Below are positions 24,996 through 31,547 of a stretch of 64,000 bases of DNA, piece after piece. Within the stretch, counting starts at the first letter, position 1. Each line of letters opens with the position of its first letter. The notes beneath the pieces were generated by a model. That model saw nothing but the letters and a program-made list of their open reading frames with translations. It made no database searches and was not told the origin of the DNA. The position numbers and the translations under genes were made by a program. The stretch is from Bacteroidales bacterium (GTDB taxonomy: Bacteria > Bacteroidota > Bacteroidia > Bacteroidales > UBA932): the NCBI GenBank assembly GCA_017534745.1, contig JAFXVX010000021.1:1-64000 (forward strand), given 5' to 3'.

Positions 24996-25641
24996 CGAGA
25001 TCAAAAATAGAATCATAGAGATTCTCGACAATACTTTCAAAGTGTTGGACAACTGCTATAAAAACAACGACGAGGCCTCTGGTAAAGCAAACTATGAAAA
25101 GGCGAATAGTAGAATTATCTTTCCTCGATATAGTACTGGAGAACGCCGTATCAGTGAGCAGGAATTGAGATTTGTTTTTATTGAGCAATTTATACAATAT
25201 TGCGAGGCCAATAATTGGGATGCCTATTATTCAGTTGAGACACCAACAAAATGGAAATACCGTTTTTCCGGAGAAGAAAAACCCCATAAAACTGATGGCA
25301 GTGATGGGCAGTCTGCAATGGTGGACGTGTGTATTCATGACAACAATGGGAAACGCCTATGTTTGATTGAATTCAAGGCCGGTAATCCGGATAAATTCTG
25401 CTATGTAAAGGATTTGGTGAAACTATATGAAGAAGGTAAACTGGGTTTCTTTGTTCAATTATTAGAAAGCCAGAATAGTGGCACTCAGAAGAGCATTCAA
25501 TCCAAAATCGAAGTAGATATAAAGGATTTAAACTATGTCTGTCATACCCTTCCGTCTGAAAAGTATTCAACAAGTTTTCATGGGACAGAGTATATATCAA
25601 AAGAAAATATTGATAAAGAAGGGTGGACAAGAATTAAGTAG
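24988..25641 (+). CDS. PD-(D/E)xK-like protein downstream of WYL regulator
   Basis: A 217-residue cytoplasmic protein. The motif AMVDVCIHDNNGKR, then LCLIEFKAGNPDKF (about residues 110-140), fits the PD-(D/E)xK core: Asp, a beta hairpin, then E-F-K. An N-terminal helix-rich segment (RISEQELRFVFIEQFIQYCEANNWDAYYSVETP) would supply the leading conserved Glu. Overlap with the WYL gene by 8 bp implies translational coupling. It is one of three proteins of this type in the island, and they are not close copies of each other. A nuclease role is likely; restriction, repair or toxin function cannot be told apart. Confidence 0.55.
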   Translation: MANEIKNRIIEILDNTFKVLDNCYKNNDEASGKANYEKANSRIIFPRYSTGERRISEQELRFVFIEQFIQYCEANNWDAYYSVETPTKWKYRFSGEEKPHKTDGSDGQSAMVDVCIHDNNGKRLCLIEFKAGNPDKFCYVKDLVKLYEEGKLGFFVQLLESQNSGTQKSIQSKIEVDIKDLNYVCHTLPSEKYSTSFHGTEYISKENIDKEGWTRIK

Positions 25642-25658
25642 TTGATAATGATGTTTAT

Positions 25659-26552
25659 ATGGATAAAAGAATGACAGTCACCGAGATTTTTGATCGGGCA
25701 AAGAAACAGTTGGATGGAGGGGACCTTAGTACAGGTTACGTTGTGAATGGCCACACTTTTCACGATTATTATACTAACCAAGAATGGCAGGAGTATGTGG
25801 ATATGATGCCGGAAGAAGTGAAAGCACAGTTTGATGATGGCAAGGGCGGTGAGATGCAAGAGTATCATAGGAATGGTATTGTATATCCACCAAAGATGGC
25901 CTCGTATGCTTCTTCAAGCCGTTTCATGTATAGTCAAGGTCAGAAGTTTGATGGCTTTACATATGAAAAGCAGTTGCCGACAGGTCTTGGTGGATATCCC
26001 GCCAATCTCGACGGATACTTAAAGTCAAAGAATGTATTCGTAGAAGCCAAGTGCCATGAGTTTTATAACTACTCAAGACCTAAATTGCGCAAGGGCCATA
26101 GGATGTTGTTAGATGGCATTATCCCGATACTTGAGGGAAAACTTAATTACGATTGTTCTAAGAATACCCTCTATCTGTCCTGGGAAAACAAGGATTCTGG
26201 CCACTTCGATTTCAAACAGATGCTATGTCATCTCTGCGGAATTGCAAACTTGGTCCTGAGTGGTGGTGAGAAGACTGTGAACTTCATTTATTTAGCATAT
26301 TGTCCGTCACAGGACCTTCTTGCATTCGTAGATGACCCTGCCGACAAACAACGAATCTTGGATCTCTTCAATAATGAAAAGGAAATGGCTGAAACAATTG
26401 ATTTTAAGTTTGTTTACGCGGCAATCCTTCACTTCTTCAATGTTAGAAGGGAGTATGGTTATAGTGAGAATGAAATCAAGGAAATGTCATCCTCGTTTAG
26501 TTTCACATTCTGCACACAGGATAACTTCAAATCAGTAGTTGAGAGTCTGTAA
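25659..26552 (+). CDS. Second rightward PD-(D/E)xK-like protein
   Basis: A 297-residue cytoplasmic protein. The segment FTYEKQLPTGLGGYPANLDGYLKSKN, then VFVEAKCHEFYNYSRPK (about residues 92-140), has the Asp and E-A-K arrangement of a PD-(D/E)xK nuclease. MLCHLCGIANLVLSGGEKTVNFIYLAY matches the helix-strand unit after the core and resembles the late part of the 21266 protein. That gives a distant similarity between the left and right operons. It begins 17 bp after the previous gene. It may belong to the PGN_0703-like restriction-endonuclease group, which I cannot confirm. Confidence 0.6.
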   Translation: MDKRMTVTEIFDRAKKQLDGGDLSTGYVVNGHTFHDYYTNQEWQEYVDMMPEEVKAQFDDGKGGEMQEYHRNGIVYPPKMASYASSSRFMYSQGQKFDGFTYEKQLPTGLGGYPANLDGYLKSKNVFVEAKCHEFYNYSRPKLRKGHRMLLDGIIPILEGKLNYDCSKNTLYLSWENKDSGHFDFKQMLCHLCGIANLVLSGGEKTVNFIYLAYCPSQDLLAFVDDPADKQRILDLFNNEKEMAETIDFKFVYAAILHFFNVRREYGYSENEIKEMSSSFSFTFCTQDNFKSVVESL

Positions 26553-26560
26553 CTTACGGG

Positions 26561-27124
26561 ATGTTCAGAATCAACGACATAAATATCTTCGCTTTCTCCG
26601 ACACCCATGGCAACCATCGCCGCCTGCAGGTGCCGGAGGATGCAGATATTATCATCTGTGCCGGTGATGCCGTGGAGGATGATTTGAACGGCAGCGAGTA
26701 TGACGATTTCATTTCTTGGTTCGGTGCTCTTCCCGCCAAGTGGAAACTATTTGTCCCTGGTAATCACGAACTGTCTTTCAACCGAGGCCGATATAAATCC
26801 ATCGTCCAACAGTTTGAGGCGGCCGGAATTATCGTTCTTCAGGATGCTGTAGAGGACTGCGACGGAGTTGTCATCGGCTCCATCTCTAAAGATTCCAGAA
26901 TTGCCGATGAAGACACCCCAGACGACATCGATATTCTGGTCACCCACTGGCCACCTTACGGCATCCTGGACAATGATTTGGGTTCTCTGAACATCCTGAA
27001 CTTCGTCCTAAAGGCCAAACCCAAGTGGCATCTCTTCGGCCACATTCACGAAACTGAAGGGCAGCAATTCCAACTGGGCAGAACAATCTGCCAAAATATT
27101 TCTGTTTTTCACGCTATTTCTTAG
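26561..27124 (+). CDS. Calcineurin-like metallophosphoesterase
   Basis: A 187-residue cytoplasmic phosphoesterase with all metal motifs in order: FSDTHGN (about 12-18), CAGDAVED (about 33-40), PGNHELSF (about 65-72), VTHWPPYG (about 128-135) and FGHIHETEG (about 155-163). The size and THWPP motif match the small MPPED-like branch. These enzymes cut phosphodiesters in nucleotides, cyclic nucleotides or nucleic-acid ends. It follows the PD-(D/E)xK-like gene by 8 bp and is the last gene before the third operator cluster. In a defence setting it could process DNA ends or destroy a nucleotide signal; this is inference. Confidence 0.85.
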   Translation: MFRINDINIFAFSDTHGNHRRLQVPEDADIIICAGDAVEDDLNGSEYDDFISWFGALPAKWKLFVPGNHELSFNRGRYKSIVQQFEAAGIIVLQDAVEDCDGVVIGSISKDSRIADEDTPDDIDILVTHWPPYGILDNDLGSLNILNFVLKAKPKWHLFGHIHETEGQQFQLGRTICQNISVFHAIS

Positions 27125-27125
27125 C

Positions 27126-27167
27126 TTCTGCCGAATTTCTGCCGAAGGTGCGGTTATTTTTGCCGAA
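27126..27167. promoter_or_regulatory. Three phased copies of the TGCCGAA operator motif
   Basis: TTCTGCCGAA at 27126-27135 and 27137-27146 and TTTTGCCGAA at 27158-27167 repeat at 11 and 21 bp, one and two helical turns. The core is the same as the arms at 24001-24009 and 24051-24059. They stand directly before the gene at 27179. Confidence 0.6.
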
Positions 27168-27178
27168 AAAAGTTATAT

Positions 27179-27640
27179 ATGGCAGAAATAATCAATCAGA
27201 TCCCCGGTTACGAAAAGGGTCGTGTGCAGCGTATCACCGCCACTGACGAAGTGAGCGAATCCTTCATCGTCGCCCAGATGGCGGACGACCTGCGCAAGAA
27301 GTGGAACACCTCCGTCCTCTGCATTTCCTTGGACGGCCACAAAGAAGCTATCGAATCCCTGATACCTCAAGAGAATGCGGTCGGCAGAGTATATGTCCTT
27401 GACCAGAAGAATCCCGAGTTTGAAGTCGTCCTCCGTAAAGCCACCGGCATCATCAATCGCCGCTTCGTCCGCGCGCTCATCATCAGCGGTGCAGAAAGAC
27501 TTACCACCAAATCCTACAAAGACAATCCGGAGAAGGGTCGGGAGTGGATTGACCTTCGCCTGACTGGCCTTTCGGGAGGCATGGGCCTCCCCATCATCCT
27601 CGTGGAAGTCAACGAGGAGTCAGTTGAAGTACAATCCTAA
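27179..27640 (+). CDS. Island protein of unknown function, 153 residues
   Basis: No signal peptide or membrane segment is present. The pattern of short beta strands (SVLCISLD, RVYVLDQ, VRALIISGAE, LPIILVEVN) alternating with helices suggests a Rossmann- or RecA-like fold. The GRVYVLD...ALIISGAERLTTK arrangement recalls the strand 2-3 region of such ATPases, but no Walker A motif is visible. I do not recognise the family. It sits 11 bp after three operator-like repeats, so it is probably controlled separately by the island regulator, and precedes a small secreted protein by 14 bp. Confidence 0.5.
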   Translation: MAEIINQIPGYEKGRVQRITATDEVSESFIVAQMADDLRKKWNTSVLCISLDGHKEAIESLIPQENAVGRVYVLDQKNPEFEVVLRKATGIINRRFVRALIISGAERLTTKSYKDNPEKGREWIDLRLTGLSGGMGLPIILVEVNEESVEVQS

Positions 27641-27654
27641 CAACATACAAAACA

Positions 27655-28155
27655 ATGAAAAGAACTGTTCTTATCACATTGCTGGCCTTTGCCTGCATCC
27701 TGGGCTATGCCCAAAGCACCAACCCGCTGAACTACAGCGGCCGAATGTATGTCGAGGCCATTGAGATCATCGCTACACCCCGATACGTCTCCTACGAGGA
27801 CCACGCCATCCTGTCCCAGCAGATGCGAATTCCCTCAGTCGAAATCACCAAGATTGACATGGACTTTGAGAAAGGCATCGTAATCGCCAAAGAAATCGAG
27901 ATGAAGATCAAGGTCAACGGTTGTAAGAAATACGATACCGACCGCGGCTGGATGGTTGTCGTCTATGTGGATTTGGTCAACGAAGGCGATAAGGCCGAAC
28001 TCGTCTGGCCAGAATTCGGTAAGCCCTACTTTCAACAGATTACCAAGACTGAAGATGGCGTCAAGATTGCCAGAATGGTCTTGTCAAGGAAGCCCTATGT
28101 GGCCGATGAAAGCGAAGCGCTGATGAACTTACTGCAGGGGCTCGGGACTATTTGA
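27655..28155 (+). CDS. Small secreted protein at the island end
   Basis: A 166-residue protein with a clear signal peptide (MKRTVLITLLAFACILGYAQ), the only exported product of the island. The mature domain is beta-rich (MRIPSVEITKIDMDFEKGIVI, GWMVVVYVDLVNEGDKAELVW) and may be a periplasmic sandwich. No family recognised. It is last of the rightward genes; its stop lies 21 bp before the right copy of the 13-bp inverted repeat. It may be cargo unrelated to the nuclease genes. Confidence 0.55.
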   Translation: MKRTVLITLLAFACILGYAQSTNPLNYSGRMYVEAIEIIATPRYVSYEDHAILSQQMRIPSVEITKIDMDFEKGIVIAKEIEMKIKVNGCKKYDTDRGWMVVVYVDLVNEGDKAELVWPEFGKPYFQQITKTEDGVKIARMVLSRKPYVADESEALMNLLQGLGTI

Positions 28156-28176
28156 TTAACGGTTAGAATTACCCCT

Positions 28177-28189
28177 CGGTGCATTTTTG
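28177..28189. repeat. Right copy of the island's 13-bp inverted repeat
   Basis: CGGTGCATTTTTG, the exact reverse complement of 20724-20736. Together the copies enclose the AT-rich segment of about 7.47 kb. Both copies lie just downstream of the last gene of their operon. Confidence 0.65.
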
Positions 28190-28232
28190 GTGCAACTTTT
28201 ATCGGCCTAAGCACAAGAAAAACCCCTCCTGA

Positions 28233-28596
28233 TGCGTCCAGAAGATATTTGTCCGGGGTCAGCCGGACGCTGACCTCCCCGCCGGCGACGGCCTGCCGCA
28301 CCGTCTTATATCCAAGGTGTGAAATCACAAGCTCCCGGATAGGTGCGTCGGACTTGATCACGAACACGCCGTCGGCGTTGGAGACGGTCGCATATTGCCG
28401 GCCCGACACACGTACGTTGACGGCCGGGAGCTCCTTGCCTGTCCTGGCGTCGGAAACTTTGCCGCTGACGCTGTAGGCGAGGCGCAGCGAGTCGGTCTGC
28501 GCCCACACTTCCGCCGCCGCCATGGGCGGCCAGCACGAAAAGTATGAACTTTACGTGTCTGGAAAACGCGATGCATACAGCCCTTAAAACCTTCAT
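28233..28596 (-). pseudogene. Broken carboxypeptidase-regulatory-like domain gene
   Basis: A signal-peptide start (MKVLRAVCIAFSRHVKFILF) begins at 28596. At about 28524 the frame shifts by one base, after which a good CarboxypepD_reg-like domain continues: SVSGKVSDARTGKELPAVNV, VSNADGVFVIKSD, ISHLGYKTV and VRLTPDKYLLDASG. Similarity stops near 28233, where AT-rich sequence begins. Intact relatives are N-terminal domains of outer-membrane receptors or DUF5686-like proteins, several hundred residues longer. The gene therefore has both a frameshift and a lost 3' part, and the cut coincides with the island border. A TATATTTG box (28624-28617, minus) survives upstream. Confidence 0.65.
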
Positions 28597-28671
28597 CCCC
28601 GTAAGTGTTTCTGCTACAAATATAACCTTTGTAACAGAAAGAATGGTATCTTCCGGCGAAAAATTTTTCCT

Positions 28672-28679
28672 TATCTTTG
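28672..28679 (+). promoter_or_regulatory. -7 box of the GGET-linker lipoprotein gene
   Basis: TATCTTTG (perfect TAnnTTTG), 26 bp before the ATG at 28706. The -33 region is poor. Confidence 0.5.
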
Positions 28680-28705
28680 TCCTTATACAATAAAAGGGAA
28701 AAGTC

Positions 28706-30196
28706 ATGCGTCGTATTTTTTTAGTTTGGGCCGCGGCCTTTGCCGCAGTAATGTTACCGGTGTCCGGTTGTGACGGGACGACCGTTGATAATACTGAAGT
28801 GGTTGATCCGGAAGGCGGCGAAACCGATGGCGAGACTGGCGGCGAAACCGGCGGCGAAACCGGTGGCGAGACTGGCGGCGAGACTGGTGGAGAAACAGGC
28901 GGCGATGGCGGTGAGGTTATCCCGGTGACGGAGGTCAACCTTTTGACCGTGGCGGGTTCCTGCGGAATTTCCGTCCCGAGAAACGCTCCTAGGGGCACCT
29001 ACTATATCGGCGTCGGGGCGGAGCAGAAATTCAGGGTTGAAGTGAAGCCCTCGGATGCTCCCCAGGAAGTGACGATTTACGAACAACTGCCCGGAGCGGG
29101 CAAAGTTCGTTTCAGCCTCGACGGCGACATCCTGACGGCGTCGGTGCTCGCAGGGACCGAGGCCTCGAGGGGAACCAACAAGAAAACTTCCACGGTGAAA
29201 CTTAAGACCGGTGACGGCAAGGTACATTCGTTTAATTTTATCAACTGCGTCTATGACCCGTACCAGCCGAAGTTCGGCGACGGCATCACCCCTGAGGGAA
29301 AGATTATCGACAGCGGTTTCCGTGGCGGGGATATCTTTGAAGACCCCGTCAACCTTGGCGGCAACGATGTCTCCTGCATCATCGCCTATCTCGGAGAGGA
29401 GCACATGACGGAGGACCCCTTCTGGGAACTGTATTTCAAGCCTTCGACCGGCATACGTTCCGCAGGAAAGGCTATCCACGGCATCGCCATCCCTGCCAAT
29501 GTCAGCAAGCTCTACCGCACCTCCGAGCCTGACGGGGAGTACTACTACACCGACAGCAGCGACGAAAATTTCATAACAGAGTCGGATAACCTTCCTTCAT
29601 GGATTACCTCCAACGACGAGTGGAAGAGACTGCTATATTTCAGGGGAAAGCATTCCGCCCTGCTGAACACGTGCTGCCACGTGTACTGCAATGCCGGCCG
29701 CAGCGAGAGCTTCGAAACCCTCCCTTTCCTGTTTTTCGTGGAGGATGCCCTGAAAAAGCCCAGCCTTGGCGAAAGCGAGAAGATGAAGGACAGTTCCTAT
29801 AAGCAGTTCCACACCAGCTTCGACGCCGCTGACAACGGACTGAATGCAAGGAGTGTTGACGAAGGCTCCCTCACCGGCGAATACATGACGCCGTGGGTGC
29901 TTCCCACCGTCCATGATTTCAACTCCATCTTCATCGGTAAGGTGCCGGCCAATGTCGTGAACACCAATGACAGTCCGGACGTAGTCGAACGATGCAAGGT
30001 CTTTTCAAGGTCGACAAGAGTTCTCGGTGGTTCCGGGCAGACCTACGACGGCATCAGATGGTGGCTCTCCAACGAGAATCCTTTTCAGCACGGACTCTGC
30101 CAGGGCAACATCACAAACAATGGAAATGTCTTTTCTGTGTACTATACCGTAGGACACACCACCAGGGCTTACGTCCTTCCGATAAGGTATTTCTAG
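28706..30196 (+). CDS. Lipoprotein with Gly-Glu-Thr repeat linker and the module shared with the 11.2 kb gene
   Basis: A 496-residue predicted lipoprotein (PVSGC, Cys about 22). Residues about 37-70 are a low-complexity linker of GGET units, which would hold the rest away from the membrane. A short sandwich follows (YYIGVGAEQKFRVEVKPSDAPQEVTIY, about 98-124), whose match in the 11201 protein is LGRGVTQKFRVLVEPSTAPQDV. The last 310 residues are the shared module: GKIIDSGFRGGDIFEDPVN, HMTEDPFWEL, HGIAIPANVSKLYRTSE, WWLSNENPF and RAYVLPIRYF. It is clearly a paralogue of the 11201 gene without the Big_2 domains. Ligand unknown. Confidence 0.7.
   Translation: MRRIFLVWAAAFAAVMLPVSGCDGTTVDNTEVVDPEGGETDGETGGETGGETGGETGGETGGETGGDGGEVIPVTEVNLLTVAGSCGISVPRNAPRGTYYIGVGAEQKFRVEVKPSDAPQEVTIYEQLPGAGKVRFSLDGDILTASVLAGTEASRGTNKKTSTVKLKTGDGKVHSFNFINCVYDPYQPKFGDGITPEGKIIDSGFRGGDIFEDPVNLGGNDVSCIIAYLGEEHMTEDPFWELYFKPSTGIRSAGKAIHGIAIPANVSKLYRTSEPDGEYYYTDSSDENFITESDNLPSWITSNDEWKRLLYFRGKHSALLNTCCHVYCNAGRSESFETLPFLFFVEDALKKPSLGESEKMKDSSYKQFHTSFDAADNGLNARSVDEGSLTGEYMTPWVLPTVHDFNSIFIGKVPANVVNTNDSPDVVERCKVFSRSTRVLGGSGQTYDGIRWWLSNENPFQHGLCQGNITNNGNVFSVYYTVGHTTRAYVLPIRYF
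28814..28915 (+). repeat. 12-bp coding tandem repeat (GGET linker)
   Basis: About seven units of GGCGA(A/G)AC(C/T)GG(C/T/A)-like DNA encode GGET/DGET. The units differ mainly at third positions, so the protein repeat is conserved while codons drift. Unit number may vary between strains by slippage. Confidence 0.8.
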
Positions 30197-30198
30197 AG

Positions 30199-30335
30199 TT
30201 ATTTCTCCTCGATATTCAGTTCCTTTATCTTCCAGGTGCCTGCGCGGCTGCTGGTCGAGACGTAGTCGAACATTATCCGGAAATTGGCCGTCAGGTAGGC
30301 CGCCGGCAGGTATCACAATGAGGTCGTAGCTGATA
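30199..30335 (-). pseudogene. 3' remnant of a lipoprotein-type gene
   Basis: On the minus strand one frame reads NFRIMFDYVSTSSRAGTWKI then KELNIEEK and a TAA stop at 30199-30201. This is the kind of C-terminus seen on carbohydrate-binding sandwich domains of surface lipoproteins. Upstream an in-frame stop appears within about 35 codons, while the neighbouring frame reads ISYDLIVIPAGG, suggesting a frameshift. No start codon or signal peptide exists. It appears to be the tail of a deleted gene. Confidence 0.4.
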
Positions 30336-30374
30336 TGGTGGAAACAAAAAAAATATTTGGCAAAAAAATTAAAA

Positions 30375-31256
30375 ATGGACCTGTTTGATCCCGGCTCTTA
30401 CGATATCGTCAATACTTGCGCCCTCGAGGTGACCGACAGGGGACCGATGATCAAAATCATTATCCCGATGCCGCTGAAAAACGGTAACTTCCTGGTTGCC
30501 GCCAAGGATGCCGATGGCAAGATCCTGTGGTCGTGGCACATCTGGGTGTGCGGCTTCGACCCGGAATCGACGGCGCAGGAATATTATGGCGGAGCCGGCA
30601 AGGTTATGGACCGTAATCTCGGCGCCCTGTCGGCCTCCCCTGGAGACGACAAGGCATTAGGTCTCCTCTACCAGTGGGGGAGGAAGGACCCGTTCCTTGG
30701 CCCCGCCCTCAAATACTCCAACAATCAGGCTTTTTCCGACACTTTCTGGCCGACCCCCGTTGCTTGCGGCGATGGGATAGACGGCGACTATGCCAGGGAG
30801 CACCCGATGACCTTCATTACCTCCTCCGTGGACGCCAACCACGGAGACTGGAATCATAACAGTCGGGATATAAGCCTTCGCTGGCTTCAGACCAAGACGG
30901 TCAACGACCCCTGCCCTGCGGGCTGGAAGGTCTTTGAAGGAAGGGACAAGAGTCCCTGGTCCGTGGCTTACAACAGTCTTTCCGAGCCCAAGCCTGCCGT
31001 TGTCTACGATGCATCGAATCGTGGATATAGCTTCTCCGGCGTGTTCGGCGATGCGGAGACCATCTGGTATCCTTCCGCCGGCGATATAAACTACAGTACC
31101 GGCAAACTTGAAGGTGTCGGCTCAACAGGTTGTATATACACCACCCGGACGGCGGACTATAAAGCCGGTTACGTCGGATTTGATTCCTCCGCCTGGTATA
31201 CCACCCTGGAAGACTGTCGAGGCTACGGCCTCTCCATCCGCTGCGTGAAGGAATAG
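30375..31256 (+). CDS. FISUMP-domain protein lacking its N-terminus
   Basis: A 293-residue reading frame with the Fibrobacter succinogenes major paralogous (FISUMP) domain often attached to fimbrillin-like lipoproteins: VAAKDADGKILWSWHIWVCG (about 43-62), MDRNLGALSA, GLLYQWGRKDPF, DPCPAGWKVF and the terminal YGLSIRCVKE. Family members are normally exported lipoproteins with an additional N-terminal part of 100 or more residues. Here no signal peptide is seen and the frame begins after an A-rich stretch (the first ATG is at 30375). I infer a 5'-truncated copy, probably non-functional, although a cytoplasmic product cannot be excluded. Confidence 0.55.
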   Translation: MDLFDPGSYDIVNTCALEVTDRGPMIKIIIPMPLKNGNFLVAAKDADGKILWSWHIWVCGFDPESTAQEYYGGAGKVMDRNLGALSASPGDDKALGLLYQWGRKDPFLGPALKYSNNQAFSDTFWPTPVACGDGIDGDYAREHPMTFITSSVDANHGDWNHNSRDISLRWLQTKTVNDPCPAGWKVFEGRDKSPWSVAYNSLSEPKPAVVYDASNRGYSFSGVFGDAETIWYPSAGDINYSTGKLEGVGSTGCIYTTRTADYKAGYVGFDSSAWYTTLEDCRGYGLSIRCVKE

Positions 31257-31274
31257 AATAAAGGCCATGACAAC

Positions 31275-31305
31275 AAAAAAGCACCGCAAACTGCGGTGCT
31301 TTTTT
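31275..31305. terminator. Bidirectional intrinsic terminator
   Basis: GCACCGCA (31281-31288) pairs perfectly with TGCGGTGC (31292-31299) around a three-base loop. A runs precede it and T runs follow it, so it can end the rightward FISUMP transcript and the leftward tRNA-Ser transcript. Confidence 0.85.
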
Positions 31306-31315
31306 CCTTTATTTG

Positions 31316-31403
31316 CGGAGAGAGCGAGATTCGAACTCGCGATACCCTTTTGGGGTACACACGCTTTCCAGGCGTGCCTCTTCAGCCACTCGAGCATCTC
31401 TCC
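31316..31403 (-). tRNA. tRNA-Ser (anticodon GGA)
   Basis: The minus strand begins GGAGAGATGCTCGAGTGGC and the acceptor stem GGAGAGA (31403-31397) pairs with TCTCTCC (31323-31317). The anticodon loop reads CTGGAAA, giving GGA for UCC/UCU codons. A long variable arm (TGTACCCCAAAAGGGTA) is typical of class II serine tRNA, and the T loop is GTTCGAATC. The 3' CCA is not encoded. The 3' end is repeated at 20551-20568. Confidence 0.95.
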
Positions 31404-31430
31404 GGGAGGCCGTTCGGCTGAACGGGACTG

Positions 31431-31438
31431 CAAAGATA
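31431..31438 (-). promoter_or_regulatory. -7 box of the tRNA-Ser gene
   Basis: The minus strand reads TATCTTTG; CTTG stands 19 bases upstream (31461-31458), one mismatch from TTTG. The box lies 27 bp before the tRNA 5' end. Confidence 0.55.
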
Positions 31439-31511
31439 GACATTTTTTGCGGTGATGCAAGTCGCTGACGCAGAAAATTAAGGAGATTCATTCGCTCCGG
31501 CCTTCTTCACC

Positions 31512-31547
31512 TGTCATTTCGACCATGCGAAGCGCGCGGAGAAATCT
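31512..31547. repeat. Dispersed intergenic repeat (TGTCATTTCGACC type)
   Basis: A second type of Bacteroidota intergenic repeat: TGTCATTTCGACC...GCGAAGCGCGCGGAG then AAATCT. It abuts the TAG stop of the SDR gene (31548-31550), as the copies at 13441 and 14199 abut theirs. Confidence 0.65.

Noticed and set aside
20743..28155. A classical type I or type II restriction-modification locus
   Set aside because: No methyltransferase motif (such as DPPY or PCQ) and no specificity subunit is visible among the nine proteins.
28095..28523. An apparently intact 142-residue protein with a regulatory-like domain
   Set aside because: The domain stops near 28233 and the rest is read through unrelated AT-rich DNA; the signal peptide is in another frame. 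Treated as a pseudogene.
28814..28915. Possible non-coding satellite
   Set aside because: The frame is open throughout and the unit is 12 bp with third-position changes, so it is a coding linker.
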